Assembly (NCBI GenBank): GCA_045617725.1
Contig: JAZLJD010000029.1
Coordinates: 1-63,326, forward strand
Reading direction: 5' to 3'
DNA: 63,326 nt
DNA from: JAZLJD01 sp045617725
GTDB taxonomy: Bacteria; Bacillota; Clostridia; Lachnospirales; Lachnospiraceae
Of this stretch, positions 24,632-34,290 are shown piece after piece. The first letter of the stretch is position 1. Every line of letters starts with the position of its first letter. The notes beneath the pieces were generated by a model that was not told the DNA's origin, did not search any database, and saw nothing but the letters and a program-made list of their open reading frames with translations. The translations under genes were made by a program, and so were the position numbers.

Positions 24632-24741
24632 ATGTTATGTAAATGTCCCGTTTTTCAACGCAAGTGTTATTATATTATAAACTTTTTATTAACGCAAGCA
24701 CTTTTTTAAAAAATTTTTCAATTGATTTTACGGAGGATTTC

Positions 24742-25518
24742 ATGATATTTGATACACATGCTCATTACGATGACGAAGCGTTTTCCGAGGATCGTGATAA
24801 ACTTTTGAGTGAATTGTTTTCCGGCCCGATTGGTCATATAGTAGATGTAGCAGCTTCCTACGACAGCTTGTCCGAGATTCCGAAGTTGCTACTTCGTTAT
24901 CCGAAGATGTATGCAGCGTACGGCCTGCACCCGACGGAGCTTACCGGGCTTGATATGGAAGAGATCCTTTCGAAGGTACATGCTCTTTTGCAGACAGAGA
25001 GGGCTGTGGCACTCGGGGAAATCGGCCTGGATTATTACTGGGATACAAAGGAGAAGGAACTGCAGCAGAAGTGGTTTTTGGCGCAGCTTTCTCTGGCAGC
25101 GGAACTTCAAAAGCCGGTCATCATCCATTCCCGGGAAGCCTGCGAGGATACTTTTTCGCTTATGAAGCCCTATTTTAATAAGGTGACCGGAGTGATACAC
25201 TGCTATTCGTATTCTGCGGAGATGGCTTTGGAATACATCAAGCGGGATTTTTATGTCGGCGTCGGCGGGGTGGTTACCTACAAGAACGGCCGGCGACTCA
25301 AGGAGACCGTGGAGGCGATTCCGCTCGATAGGATTGTAATTGAAACGGACAGCCCGTACCTGCCGCCCGTACCGTTTCGGGGGGAACGGAACCATAGCGG
25401 CAATCTTACGAAGGTAGTGGAAGAGATTGCAAGGATTAAGGGATTGACGCCCGAGGAGGTCGAAATGGCGACCTACCAAAACGCCCTGAGTTTGTATCAT
25501 ATAGAAGAGAGGAACTAG
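24742..25518 (+). CDS. tatD: TatD family metal-dependent hydrolase
   Basis: A 258-aa TIM-barrel hydrolase. DTHAHYDD at residues 4-11 gives the first metal pair, GEIGLDYYWD near residue 92 the next, IHSREA and IHCYSYSAE supply His ligands, and ETDSPYLPP near residue 204 the final Asp. The start at 24742 has an ideal SD (CGGAGGATTTC); the 33 codons upstream in frame overlap no SD. TatD proteins are 3'-5' DNase/RNase enzymes in repair and turnover. It lies 3 bp before ksgA, a common Firmicutes arrangement. Confidence 0.93.
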   Translation: MIFDTHAHYDDEAFSEDRDKLLSELFSGPIGHIVDVAASYDSLSEIPKLLLRYPKMYAAYGLHPTELTGLDMEEILSKVHALLQTERAVALGEIGLDYYWDTKEKELQQKWFLAQLSLAAELQKPVIIHSREACEDTFSLMKPYFNKVTGVIHCYSYSAEMALEYIKRDFYVGVGGVVTYKNGRRLKETVEAIPLDRIVIETDSPYLPPVPFRGERNHSGNLTKVVEEIARIKGLTPEEVEMATYQNALSLYHIEERN

Positions 25519-25521
25519 ACT

Positions 25522-26373
25522 ATGCCTACACTTTCTAATCCGACCGGAACGATTGCGGTTTTGGAAAAATACGGATTTAACTTTCAGAAGAAGTTCGGCC
25601 AGAACTTTCTGATTGATTCGAATATTCTCGAGAGGATTATCGACGCGTCCGAGATTACGAAGGACGATTGCGTTCTGGAGATCGGCCCCGGAATCGGCAC
25701 AATGACGCAGTATCTGGCTGAGGCAGCCCGTGAGGTCGTTGCGGTGGAGATTGACAAGAACCTCATCCCGATTCTGCAGGATACGCTTTCTTCCTACAAT
25801 AATGTTACGATTATTAACGAAGACATTCTGAAGGTAGACATTAATGCGCTTGTGGAGGCCAAAAACAACGGTCGCCCCATCAAGGTTGTCGCCAATCTCC
25901 CGTATTACATCACGACGCCCATCATCATGGGGCTGTTCGAGAGTCATGTTCCGCTTAAGAGCATTACCGTTATGGTGCAGAAGGAAGTGGCACAACGCAT
26001 GCAGGTTGGGCCGGGAACGAAGGACTACGGAGCATTGTCTTTGGCGGTAGCCTTCTATTCCAAAGCACAGGTCGTTGCAAACGCACCGGCGTCCTGCTTT
26101 ATGCCCAGACCCAATGTGGACAGCTCGGTAATTCGTATGGACGTGTATGAGGAGCCGCCCGTAAAGGTGCGCAGCGAGGAGAATCTTTTTGCAGTAATCC
26201 GGGCTTCCTTTAACCAGCGCAGGAAGACTTTGGCCAATGGATTGTCGAACGGATTGGGCATTTCAAGAGAGGTTGTGACCGAGGCTCTTGAGAAGATGGG
26301 ATTGCGTGCGGACATCCGCGGAGAGGCACTTTCTCTTTCGGAATTTGCCGAATTATCTGACTTGATTTTTTGA
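25522..26373 (+). CDS. rsmA: 16S rRNA dimethyladenosine transferase
   Basis: A 283-aa enzyme (also called KsgA) that dimethylates A1518 and A1519 of 16S rRNA. Visible motifs are KKFGQNFLID at about residues 20-30, the SAM-binding VLEIGPGIGTMT at about 51-62, the acidic VEIDKNL, and the catalytic NLPYYITTPII at about 125-135. The C-terminal RASFNQRRKTLANGL is also typical. It follows tatD with no gap, and its stop codon overlaps the -35 box of the next promoter. Confidence 0.96.
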   Translation: MPTLSNPTGTIAVLEKYGFNFQKKFGQNFLIDSNILERIIDASEITKDDCVLEIGPGIGTMTQYLAEAAREVVAVEIDKNLIPILQDTLSSYNNVTIINEDILKVDINALVEAKNNGRPIKVVANLPYYITTPIIMGLFESHVPLKSITVMVQKEVAQRMQVGPGTKDYGALSLAVAFYSKAQVVANAPASCFMPRPNVDSSVIRMDVYEEPPVKVRSEENLFAVIRASFNQRRKTLANGLSNGLGISREVVTEALEKMGLRADIRGEALSLSEFAELSDLIF

Positions 26374-26398
26374 CATAATAATGTCCATATGGTAAAAT
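26370..26398 (+). promoter_or_regulatory. sigma-A promoter of the TPR/ATPase-like gene
   Basis: TTGACA at 26370-26375, 17-bp spacer, TAAAAT at 26393-26398. The -35 box overlaps the rsmA stop codon. Expected start of transcription is near 26405. Confidence 0.85.
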
Positions 26399-26404
26399 TT
26401 ATTG

Positions 26405-26511
26405 GGTTAATTTTGAGTTGATGCGGGGAATCCCGTGTCTGAAAGGCCGAGGCGACTCTGGCGCCGGGGGTCCGACAGAACTTGCAAGAGCAAGTTCGAA
26501 AGGAAAGCATT
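26405..26511 (+). promoter_or_regulatory. structured 5' leader, about 107 nt
   Basis: The leader is GC-rich against its surroundings. It shows cgggg-aat-cccg near 26424, a GC-rich segment with ggc...gcc and tgtc...gaca pairings (26434-26478), and a perfect hairpin gaacttgc-aaga-gcaagttc (26479-26498) just before the SD AAAGGA. It matches no riboswitch class I recognise. Confidence 0.5.
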
Positions 26512-29241
26512 TTGGATAAAGTAGAGTATGAAATTCGTTTGAAACAAATACTTGAGCTGATAGATCATCGCGATTATATCCGTGCTGCATCTCTTGCTGA
26601 TGAAATCGAATGGCGTAAGGTACGTGGTATCTCAACGCTTCTTAAAATATCTTCTCTTTACCGCAAGGTAAAACGCTACGATGATAGCGCCGCAATCCTG
26701 CATATCGCAGAAAACCATGCCCCTGATAATCGAAGTGTATTGAGTAATCTTTGTGAGATTTACATTTTGCTTGAGCAGCCGGAATACGCTGTTCAGTATT
26801 ATAGTGCATATTGTCAGGTTGCCCCGAAGGACAGCGGTGTTTATATTTTGCGCTATAAGTTCCTGGTTTCGCAGGATGCACCTACCGAGGATTTGATTAC
26901 GGTACTTGAGCAGCTGAAGAAGAGGGAACCGATTGAAGAGTGGATGTATGAACTTGCTTTTCTTTATCATAAGGTTGGAATGACCACGAAGTGCATTGAT
27001 GCCTGCGATGAGATTGTGACCTATTTCGGACAGGGCGAGTTTGTTTATAAAGCATTGGAACTAAAGGCACTTCATGCTCCGCTTACACAGAAGCAGGAAG
27101 TCATTTACAAGAATCGTGAAATTTTGGAGACGGCGACACCGACCGTTCTGGAATTGCCGCAGGAAGAAATGGAGATTAAGTCGGTGGAGGTTTCTTCCGC
27201 GGATTTGTCTCAGTACAATACCATTAACCTTCAGCGTGAGCTGGCTGAGAATATCGGCTGGTACCTGAATACGGAAACCACCAATATGGAGCCCATCACC
27301 GAAACCGGTATGCTGGGCGAGACCAGGGCCCTTCCCAATATGGAGGAGATGCCCAAGCAGATTGTGGAAGTTACCGAGCCGGAGGAAGAAGAGCCTCCCG
27401 TAGCTCCCGTGCAAGTGCAGTCCGAGGTTCCCGGAGAGGTGCCTTCCGTGGCTACACCCGAGCCTTCGGAGGAGAAGCCGTTTGTGATTCAGATTGATCA
27501 GCCCGGCATGAAGGAACTGACGGGTACGATAGAGTTAAGCGGAGTTTATCAGCAGGAGACACTTCCGAATATTGTTCTGAATCCTGTTGTTGAGCCGGCA
27601 GAAACGGTGGAGCAGGAGGATGGCCAGATGGCGCTTTTGCTTCCCGAACCGGAGGTATTGGATCAGCAGATTACCGGCCAGATCAGTTTGGATGAGATTT
27701 GGGCCGAGTGGGATCGGATGTGCAGGGAGAGTGATGAGAAACAACTCGAACTCACCAGAAAGCGTATGCACGAAGAGACCGAAACGCTGTTTGAAGAGTT
27801 TGATGAAAGTGCCAGAAGAGGTACGCTGGAGCAGCTGAAGGATCAGGTGGGAATCTATGATGATTCTTACTCTTTGGCACGGGAAATGAAACCGTTAGAG
27901 GATGAGGCCGAGCTGGAGGAAGTTGTGCTTGATGACATTCCGGAGGAGCCTGCCGGAGAGGAAGAGCCGGAGGAGATTTCGGTCACGGAACCGGAAGTTA
28001 CCGAGGAGGAGCCGGAAACCGAGGAGCAGGAGATTTCGCCTGTGGAACAAGAGGATGACGGCGTGGAAGAAATCGAGGAGATTACGTTCACGGAGGAGGC
28101 TCTGAACGAGGAGCCCGGAACGGATCTTGAGCCTGAGATTTTGGATGAATTTGAAGAATCCGAGGATATTGAGGAAACCGAAGAATCTGAGGAAACTGTG
28201 GAAACTGAGGAAATCGAGGAATCCGAGGAAATAGAGGAAATCTTCGAGGAGCCTGCCGGCGATGAGGAGGAGACTTCGGAGGAGGAACCTGAAGGTACTT
28301 CAGACGAGGAACTTGAAGAGTCTGAAGACGAAGAAGTTGCCGATGAAGAAGCTTCGGAAGAGGAGACTATAGACGCCGAGGAGCCTGCCGTAACAGAAGA
28401 ACCTGCGGATGACGATGATACCGAGGATGCCGAAGAGGCCGAGGAAGTAACCATGTATCACGGCCGCCGGGTTGTTCGTACCGTACGGGAAACCATACGA
28501 AATTACGATACCGAAGAGAAGGCGTTGTTTGGTACATTCTCATACCGTCGCAAGACGCGTCGGCAGATTGTAGCGGCTCTGGACAAAATCAGTCTCACGG
28601 CATTTACGGGCAATCTGATTATTACCGGTGAGGAACGTTCCGGTGCCATAGCTCTTGCCAAGAATTTCATAAAGTACATGCAGAAGCATGATGAGCATTT
28701 TGACGGACGTATTGCCAAGATTACCGGCGAGGCCATGAATACCAAGATGATATGTACGACTCTTGCCGGCTTGAATCGCGGTGCATTGATTATTGATGAT
28801 GCGGGCAATCTTTCTTCGCAGACGATTGAGAGTCTGTTGCAGGGCTTGTCACAGAACAAAGTCGAAATCATGATTATTCTGGTGGATACTCCTTCCGATA
28901 TGGAAGATCTCATCATGAAGAATAAGCAGCTTAATCAGTATTTCAACGCACGTATCGATCTTCCGATGCCGGATAATAATACGCTTGTAACGATGGCGAT
29001 TAATTATGCGATTTCGGAGGGCTACAGTTTGGATACAATGGCGCAGCTTGCACTGTCCAGTACGATTTCCAACCTGCAGACCAGTGACCATATCGTTGAA
29101 CCCAAGGATGTTTATCAGCTTGTGGATGCAGCGATTGAGAGAGCGGAACGCAAGAGCGTGGCGAATTTCTTTGCCGTAATCTCGCAGAAGCGATATGACG
29201 AAGAAGACAGAATCATTATTCATGAGAGGGATATTGATTAA
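26512..29241 (+). CDS. TPR-acidic linker-ATPase-like protein
   Basis: About 909 aa from a TTG start at 26512, chosen because AAAGGA lies 8 nt upstream; the in-frame TTG at 26482 sits in the leader hairpin and lacks an SD. Residues 1-210 are TPR-like helices. Residues about 270-650 are a very acidic, Pro/Glu/Ser-rich low-complexity linker. Residues about 670-870 resemble an AAA fold (GNLIITGEERSGAIALAKNF as a degenerate P-loop, ALIIDDAGNL as Walker B). No membrane segment. The degenerate P-loop lacks GKS/T, so nucleotide hydrolysis is doubtful. Function unknown; a cytoplasmic scaffold is plausible. glgB follows 15 bp later. Confidence 0.7.
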   Translation: MDKVEYEIRLKQILELIDHRDYIRAASLADEIEWRKVRGISTLLKISSLYRKVKRYDDSAAILHIAENHAPDNRSVLSNLCEIYILLEQPEYAVQYYSAYCQVAPKDSGVYILRYKFLVSQDAPTEDLITVLEQLKKREPIEEWMYELAFLYHKVGMTTKCIDACDEIVTYFGQGEFVYKALELKALHAPLTQKQEVIYKNREILETATPTVLELPQEEMEIKSVEVSSADLSQYNTINLQRELAENIGWYLNTETTNMEPITETGMLGETRALPNMEEMPKQIVEVTEPEEEEPPVAPVQVQSEVPGEVPSVATPEPSEEKPFVIQIDQPGMKELTGTIELSGVYQQETLPNIVLNPVVEPAETVEQEDGQMALLLPEPEVLDQQITGQISLDEIWAEWDRMCRESDEKQLELTRKRMHEETETLFEEFDESARRGTLEQLKDQVGIYDDSYSLAREMKPLEDEAELEEVVLDDIPEEPAGEEEPEEISVTEPEVTEEEPETEEQEISPVEQEDDGVEEIEEITFTEEALNEEPGTDLEPEILDEFEESEDIEETEESEETVETEEIEESEEIEEIFEEPAGDEEETSEEEPEGTSDEELEESEDEEVADEEASEEETIDAEEPAVTEEPADDDDTEDAEEAEEVTMYHGRRVVRTVRETIRNYDTEEKALFGTFSYRRKTRRQIVAALDKISLTAFTGNLIITGEERSGAIALAKNFIKYMQKHDEHFDGRIAKITGEAMNTKMICTTLAGLNRGALIIDDAGNLSSQTIESLLQGLSQNKVEIMIILVDTPSDMEDLIMKNKQLNQYFNARIDLPMPDNNTLVTMAINYAISEGYSLDTMAQLALSSTISNLQTSDHIVEPKDVYQLVDAAIERAERKSVANFFAVISQKRYDEEDRIIIHERDID

Positions 29242-29256
29242 GGAGACGGGTAGTCT

Positions 29257-31158
29257 ATGAAAGAAGATAAGGACGTATTTATATCAGAAGCGGATTCCTA
29301 CTTATTCGGGCAGGGAACGCATTATGAAATATATAAGAAACTGGGTGCACATGTGTGCGAAAAGAACGGAGTGAAGGGCGTGTTCTTTGGCGTTTGGGCT
29401 CCGCATGCTGCAGCAGTTTATGTGATTGGGGAATTTAACGGATGGAACGAGAGTTCACATCCCATGCGTAAGTTGAATGATGGCGGAATTTATGAGGCTT
29501 TCGTGGCTGAGGCAACGGTCGGACAGCAGTATAAGTTCCTGATATTTACGGGGGATGGCCGTAAGCTTTACAAGGCGGATCCCTTTGCGAATTATGCACA
29601 GCTCAGACCGGAATCGGCCTCCATTATCACGGATCTTTCCGAAATCAGCTGGTCGGACGATGCCTATATGGCAGCGCGTGCCAAAAAGAATGTTTACGAA
29701 TCCCCGATGGCCATTTATGAGTGCCATATCGGTTCCTGGATGAAGCATCCGACCGGAGAAGACGGGTTCTACAGTTATCGTGAATTCGCGGATCGTTTGG
29801 TCCGTTACCTGAAGGAATTGCCCTATACCCATGTTGAGCTTATGGGTATTGCGGAGCATCCTTACGACGGTTCCTGGGGATATCAGGTTACCGGATACTA
29901 TGCACCTACCTCCCGTTACGGAACGCCGGAGGATTTTGCGTACCTCGTAAATAAGCTGCACAAAAATGACATCGGTGTCATTCTTGACTGGGTTCCGGCA
30001 CATTTCCCGAAGGACGCACACGGACTGGCAGATTTCGACGGCCGGGCACTGTACGAATATCCCGATCCCCGAATGGGCGAGCATCCCGAGTGGGGTACGA
30101 AGATTTTCAATTACGGAATGAACGAGGTTTCGAATTTCCTGATTGCCAATGCTCTCTTCTGGCTGAAGGAATTCCATATTGACGGTTTGCGTGTTGACGC
30201 GGTCGCTTCCATGCTCTACCTTAACTACGGCAAGAAGGACGGCGAGTGGATTGCCAATCGATACGGCGGCAATGAGAATCTCGAAGCCATTGAGTTCTTC
30301 CATCATCTGAATTCGATTGTAGCCAAGAGACATCCGGGTTGCATGACGATTGCCGAGGAATCCACGGCCTGGCCCAAGGTTACGGCACGTCCGGAGGATG
30401 GCGGCCTGGGCTTTACCTTTAAGTGGAATATGGGCTGGATGCATGATTTCTGTGAGTACATGAAATTGGATCCGCTGTTTAGAAAGAATAATCATCACAA
30501 GATGACCTTTGCGATGAGTTACAATTCCAGCGAGCATTATGTAATGCCGCTTTCCCATGACGAGGTAGTGCATCTGAAGTGTTCCATGCTGAACAAGATG
30601 CCGGGTTACACGGTTGATAAATTTGCGAATCTCAGGACCGGATATACCTTTATGTTTGGCCACGAAGGCAAAAAACTACTTTTCATGGGTCAGGAATTCG
30701 CGCAGGAGCGTGAGTGGAGTGAGAAACGAGAGCTCGACTGGTACCTTTTGGAGGACAGCCTGCATTCCGGTATGAAGGAGTATGTAGGGGAACTCCTGAA
30801 GCTGTATCGTTCGCATCGCTGCCTGTATGAAGTTGATGATAACTGGTCCGGTTTTGAATGGATGAATGCGGACGATGCCGACCACAGCGTCTACTCCTTT
30901 GTAAGAAACAGTAAAGATGGACAGGACCACTTACTTTTTGTCCTCAATATGACGCCCATGGATCGTCAGAACTACCGAATCGGAGTTCCGCAGCTTAAGA
31001 AATATAACATGATTCTGAACAGCGACGACAGCCGGTTCGGAGGGAACGGAATCAAACTGGAGCATACGATTCTGGCGCAGAATGTTCCCTGGGATTACAA
31101 GTTTTATTCCATGGATCTCCATCTTCCTCCGTACGGAGCTTTGGTATTTGAATTTTAA
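29257..31158 (+). CDS. glgB: 1,4-alpha-glucan branching enzyme
   Basis: A 633-aa GH13 enzyme that makes alpha-1,6 branches in glycogen. An N-terminal CBM48 (FFGVWAPHAAAVYVIGEFNGW) is followed by the catalytic barrel: DWVPAHF (region I), GLRVDAVASML with the Asp nucleophile (region II), AEEST with the Glu acid/base (region III) and LSHDEVVH (region IV). A C-terminal all-beta domain ends in PPYGALVFEF. The SD is AAGGAGACGG. It is probably co-transcribed with the upstream TPR/ATPase-like gene and ends in a clear terminator. Confidence 0.96.
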   Translation: MKEDKDVFISEADSYLFGQGTHYEIYKKLGAHVCEKNGVKGVFFGVWAPHAAAVYVIGEFNGWNESSHPMRKLNDGGIYEAFVAEATVGQQYKFLIFTGDGRKLYKADPFANYAQLRPESASIITDLSEISWSDDAYMAARAKKNVYESPMAIYECHIGSWMKHPTGEDGFYSYREFADRLVRYLKELPYTHVELMGIAEHPYDGSWGYQVTGYYAPTSRYGTPEDFAYLVNKLHKNDIGVILDWVPAHFPKDAHGLADFDGRALYEYPDPRMGEHPEWGTKIFNYGMNEVSNFLIANALFWLKEFHIDGLRVDAVASMLYLNYGKKDGEWIANRYGGNENLEAIEFFHHLNSIVAKRHPGCMTIAEESTAWPKVTARPEDGGLGFTFKWNMGWMHDFCEYMKLDPLFRKNNHHKMTFAMSYNSSEHYVMPLSHDEVVHLKCSMLNKMPGYTVDKFANLRTGYTFMFGHEGKKLLFMGQEFAQEREWSEKRELDWYLLEDSLHSGMKEYVGELLKLYRSHRCLYEVDDNWSGFEWMNADDADHSVYSFVRNSKDGQDHLLFVLNMTPMDRQNYRIGVPQLKKYNMILNSDDSRFGGNGIKLEHTILAQNVPWDYKFYSMDLHLPPYGALVFEF

Positions 31159-31194
31159 AAATAAGGTTAAGGATTCTTCCGAAAAAGCCGAAAT

Positions 31195-31231
31195 AAAAGG
31201 TGAATGCATGAAGCACTCACCTTTTTATTTT
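31195..31231 (+). terminator. intrinsic terminator of glgB
   Basis: Stem aaaaggtga (31195-31203) with tcacctttt (31217-31225), then T-rich sequence. Confidence 0.85.
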
Positions 31232-31276
31232 TGCAATAGCTTTGACTTCGATATGAGATCGAATAAGGAGAAGCCC

Positions 31277-34270
31277 ATGAAAGTCAGTTTTGATGTTCCT
31301 TTTGCCACGCAACAGACAGAGGGAATGACAATTTCATATGAACCTGCAAGCAGCACAACGGGTGCCGTGGAGCAGGGGTATCGATTGGACATTGCGAAGA
31401 CAGTTATGGATGACGCCGCGTATGGTCAGGGAAAGACCACTTTGGATGTTTCGTCCGATGCGATTGAACAGGAACTTATGATTCAACGCAACTACACTGC
31501 CGTGATGTCTAATTCTATGTCTGCCGAAGATTACAGACGTATGCAGGAAGAAGGATATCCGCCGGCATCGACGGATGCGGAAACTTCCGTGACGATTGTG
31601 GATCGGATTAAGGCGGAGCTGGCAGAGAGCGGTACCATCATTACCGGCTACAACGATGACTTAAGCTTCGATGAGCTGTGTGCCATTACGGGAAGTGCCG
31701 GAATGGCCGGAGAGCTTGAGAAGGCGTTCCGTGAGAACGATGTTCCCCTCACGAAGGAGAACGTGCACGCTGCGGCCGATGCCATGCGTACCGGAAACGA
31801 GCTTTCGGATATTACGGAAGCAACCCAGAAATACATTATAGAGAATAAGAAGCCCGTCACACTGGAGAATTTGTATGTGGCCAGACATTCGACGGTTCCA
31901 AAGACCCGTCAGGGTCAGGGGTATTTCCGCGAGGATACGCCGGGCTACTACTCCCGAAAAGCAACAGCGTATGATTGGAAGAGTCTGGAACCGCAGATTG
32001 AAAAGGTGATAGAGGAAGCGTCCCTGCCTCTTAATGAGGACACGCTGGGGGATGCACGATTCATGATAGAGGAAGGCATTCCGCTGGATGCGGAGGGTCT
32101 TCGGATTGCCGGTCAGGTAAGACGGTTGCAGGTTCCTTTTTCGCCTGCGGAGCTTGCGGAGTTCGCCGCCGATGCAATAGCGGACGGTCGGAAGCCGATG
32201 GAAGCTTCCCTGCACGAGGGCGGCTCGATTCGAAAGAGAGCGATGGCTCTTGTTAAGGATGCCGGAGAGATTACGGACGAAGCACTTGCGACGGTTGTAA
32301 CAAAGGGATATACACTCACGCTGTCCCAGCTGATTCATGAGACGAAGCGTACGGATTCCGAGCGAAAGGACATTCTTCCAAAGACGGATGCTTCCGTGAT
32401 TCGCGCCCGCCGGAAGTTAGAGGAATGCAGGCTGCATCTTTCGGTTCGTTCCGGAATGCAGTTGATGCGTATGGGATATCAGCTTGAAACGAAGCCCATG
32501 GAGGATGTGATTGAGCAGCTTAAGGCCCTGGAGGCCAAAGAGAATGTTCTTCTGACGGGCGCAGAGGATAACGAGGAGGCAGAGCGCCGGCTGAACCTTT
32601 CGGGCGAAACGCTCCGTAAGGCGGATCAGTTACGCCGGATGCCGGCAGCAGTCCTTGGAAAGCTGATTACTCCGGGCAGTGTTTTCACACTGAATTACGC
32701 CCATGTACAGGGTAGTGTTTTGGAGAGCGAATACCACAGAGCCGGAATGGCTTATGAAGCTTTGTCTACCGAGATTCGACCGGATCTGGGAGATTCCATT
32801 CAGAAGGCATTTCGTAATGTGGATGACATATTAAAGGATTTGAAGCTGGAGACCAGTGAGGCGAATCGCCGGGCGGTACGAATTCTGGGCTACAACAGCA
32901 TGATGGTTACGGAAGGAAATGTGCAGGCCGTGAAGCTTGCGGACCTCCGCTTAAGCCGGGTGATTCGGAAGCTTACGCCGCAGTCGACACTGCGACTCAT
33001 ACGCGAAGGCGTGAATCCTTTGAATACGGATATTTCCAAGCTGGATGATATACTTACTTCCTATAAAAAGGAGGAAACGGATGAGTTTCAGTCGATGTCC
33101 AAGTTCCTCTATAAGCTTGAAAAAAACGACGAAATCGGGGAGAGCGAACGGGAAGCTTACATCGGCATTTATCGTCTTTTGCATCAGATTGAGGAAAGTG
33201 ACGGAGCCGTAATCGGGCAACTCATGAATCAGGGCGCCGAGGTGAATTTCCGAAATCTCCTGCAGGCCGTTCGTACGCGGAAGTCGGAGAACGAAGGCTT
33301 CCTAAAGGACAGCGCTTTACTTAACTCCATCAGTACGCAGATTGAAGCGGGCTTTCTGGAATATCAGAGATCTCTGGCCCGTGAGAGTGTGGAACAGCTT
33401 ACGCCGGAGCGGCTTAAGAAGGTACATATTGACGAGAGTACAACCCTGGAAGCTTTGAGTCGGGCACTTTCCGAAACGCCGCAGGATGAAGAAGTGAACG
33501 CCCGTTACGAGATGCAGGAGCTTAACGAGATGCGGACCGTGCGGAATGTTGAGGACCAGGTCATTCAAAAGCTTTTGGACTATAAGATTCCGGTTACGTT
33601 TGATAACCTGCAGGCACTTAATTACCTGTCTTCCTATCGCGGAGTTACCTTCCGCAGGCTGAGCGAAGCAGGGGATGAAGATTTCGACAAGGCCGGTGAG
33701 GAGCTTAAGAATCACTTTGATTCCGAGGAAGAGGCCCTGACCGCGTACGAGGCACTTTCCGAGGCATCTGACCGACTTCTTAAGAAGCAGGCAGAGGAGC
33801 CCGGCGTCCGTTCGATTGACCTTAAGTCCCTTTCGCTTTATTCCAAGCAGATTCGGATGGCTGTCCGGCTGGCAAAAGAGGAAGATTACGAAATTCCGAT
33901 TGAGATGAAGAAGGGTGCTACCAGTATCAATCTTCGTATCCTGCATGGACAAAAAGAAAGCGGTACGGTTCGAATGACGATGGATACCGAGGAGTACGGT
34001 GCAGTGGAAGGCCGCTTTACGATACGCGAGGGCCGCGTGGAAGGCTATGTGGGCTACCAAAGCATTGAGAGTCGTGAAGCGATGGAAGGGGTTCTGAATG
34101 ATTTTTTGCGCCGGATACAGGGAATGAACCTGGTACCGGGCGAGATACATGCCCTGCATTCTTCAAGCTTAAGGATTCGGGAACACGTTCCAAACGAAGG
34201 GGATGCACCTTCCACAAAGGAATTGTACGGCATTGCCAAAGCATTAATTTTTTCTCTTGAGACTTTGTAA
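31277..34270 (+). CDS. Large FliK-like flagellar protein
   Basis: About 997 aa. The ATG at 31277 has an SD (AAGGAG); the longer frame runs back into glgB. There is no signal peptide. The middle holds repeated helical modules, each with variants of 'P(V/L)TxENLxxA' (for example near residues 150, 195, 260 and 770). The last 110 residues (INLRILHGQKESGTVRMTMD ... GMNLVPGEIHALHSS) resemble the hook-length control C-terminal domain (Flg_hook). Placement just before flagellin supports a flagellar role. Family is inferred from this C-terminal likeness; the repeat region is not recognised. Confidence 0.6.
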   Translation: MKVSFDVPFATQQTEGMTISYEPASSTTGAVEQGYRLDIAKTVMDDAAYGQGKTTLDVSSDAIEQELMIQRNYTAVMSNSMSAEDYRRMQEEGYPPASTDAETSVTIVDRIKAELAESGTIITGYNDDLSFDELCAITGSAGMAGELEKAFRENDVPLTKENVHAAADAMRTGNELSDITEATQKYIIENKKPVTLENLYVARHSTVPKTRQGQGYFREDTPGYYSRKATAYDWKSLEPQIEKVIEEASLPLNEDTLGDARFMIEEGIPLDAEGLRIAGQVRRLQVPFSPAELAEFAADAIADGRKPMEASLHEGGSIRKRAMALVKDAGEITDEALATVVTKGYTLTLSQLIHETKRTDSERKDILPKTDASVIRARRKLEECRLHLSVRSGMQLMRMGYQLETKPMEDVIEQLKALEAKENVLLTGAEDNEEAERRLNLSGETLRKADQLRRMPAAVLGKLITPGSVFTLNYAHVQGSVLESEYHRAGMAYEALSTEIRPDLGDSIQKAFRNVDDILKDLKLETSEANRRAVRILGYNSMMVTEGNVQAVKLADLRLSRVIRKLTPQSTLRLIREGVNPLNTDISKLDDILTSYKKEETDEFQSMSKFLYKLEKNDEIGESEREAYIGIYRLLHQIEESDGAVIGQLMNQGAEVNFRNLLQAVRTRKSENEGFLKDSALLNSISTQIEAGFLEYQRSLARESVEQLTPERLKKVHIDESTTLEALSRALSETPQDEEVNARYEMQELNEMRTVRNVEDQVIQKLLDYKIPVTFDNLQALNYLSSYRGVTFRRLSEAGDEDFDKAGEELKNHFDSEEEALTAYEALSEASDRLLKKQAEEPGVRSIDLKSLSLYSKQIRMAVRLAKEEDYEIPIEMKKGATSINLRILHGQKESGTVRMTMDTEEYGAVEGRFTIREGRVEGYVGYQSIESREAMEGVLNDFLRRIQGMNLVPGEIHALHSSSLRIREHVPNEGDAPSTKELYGIAKALIFSLETL

Positions 34271-34290
34271 TAAATAGGAGATGAACAACT

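Noticed and set aside
27867..28454. Minus-strand Ser-rich open frame
   Set aside because: Shadow of the acidic GAG/GAA-rich linker of the TPR/ATPase-like gene.
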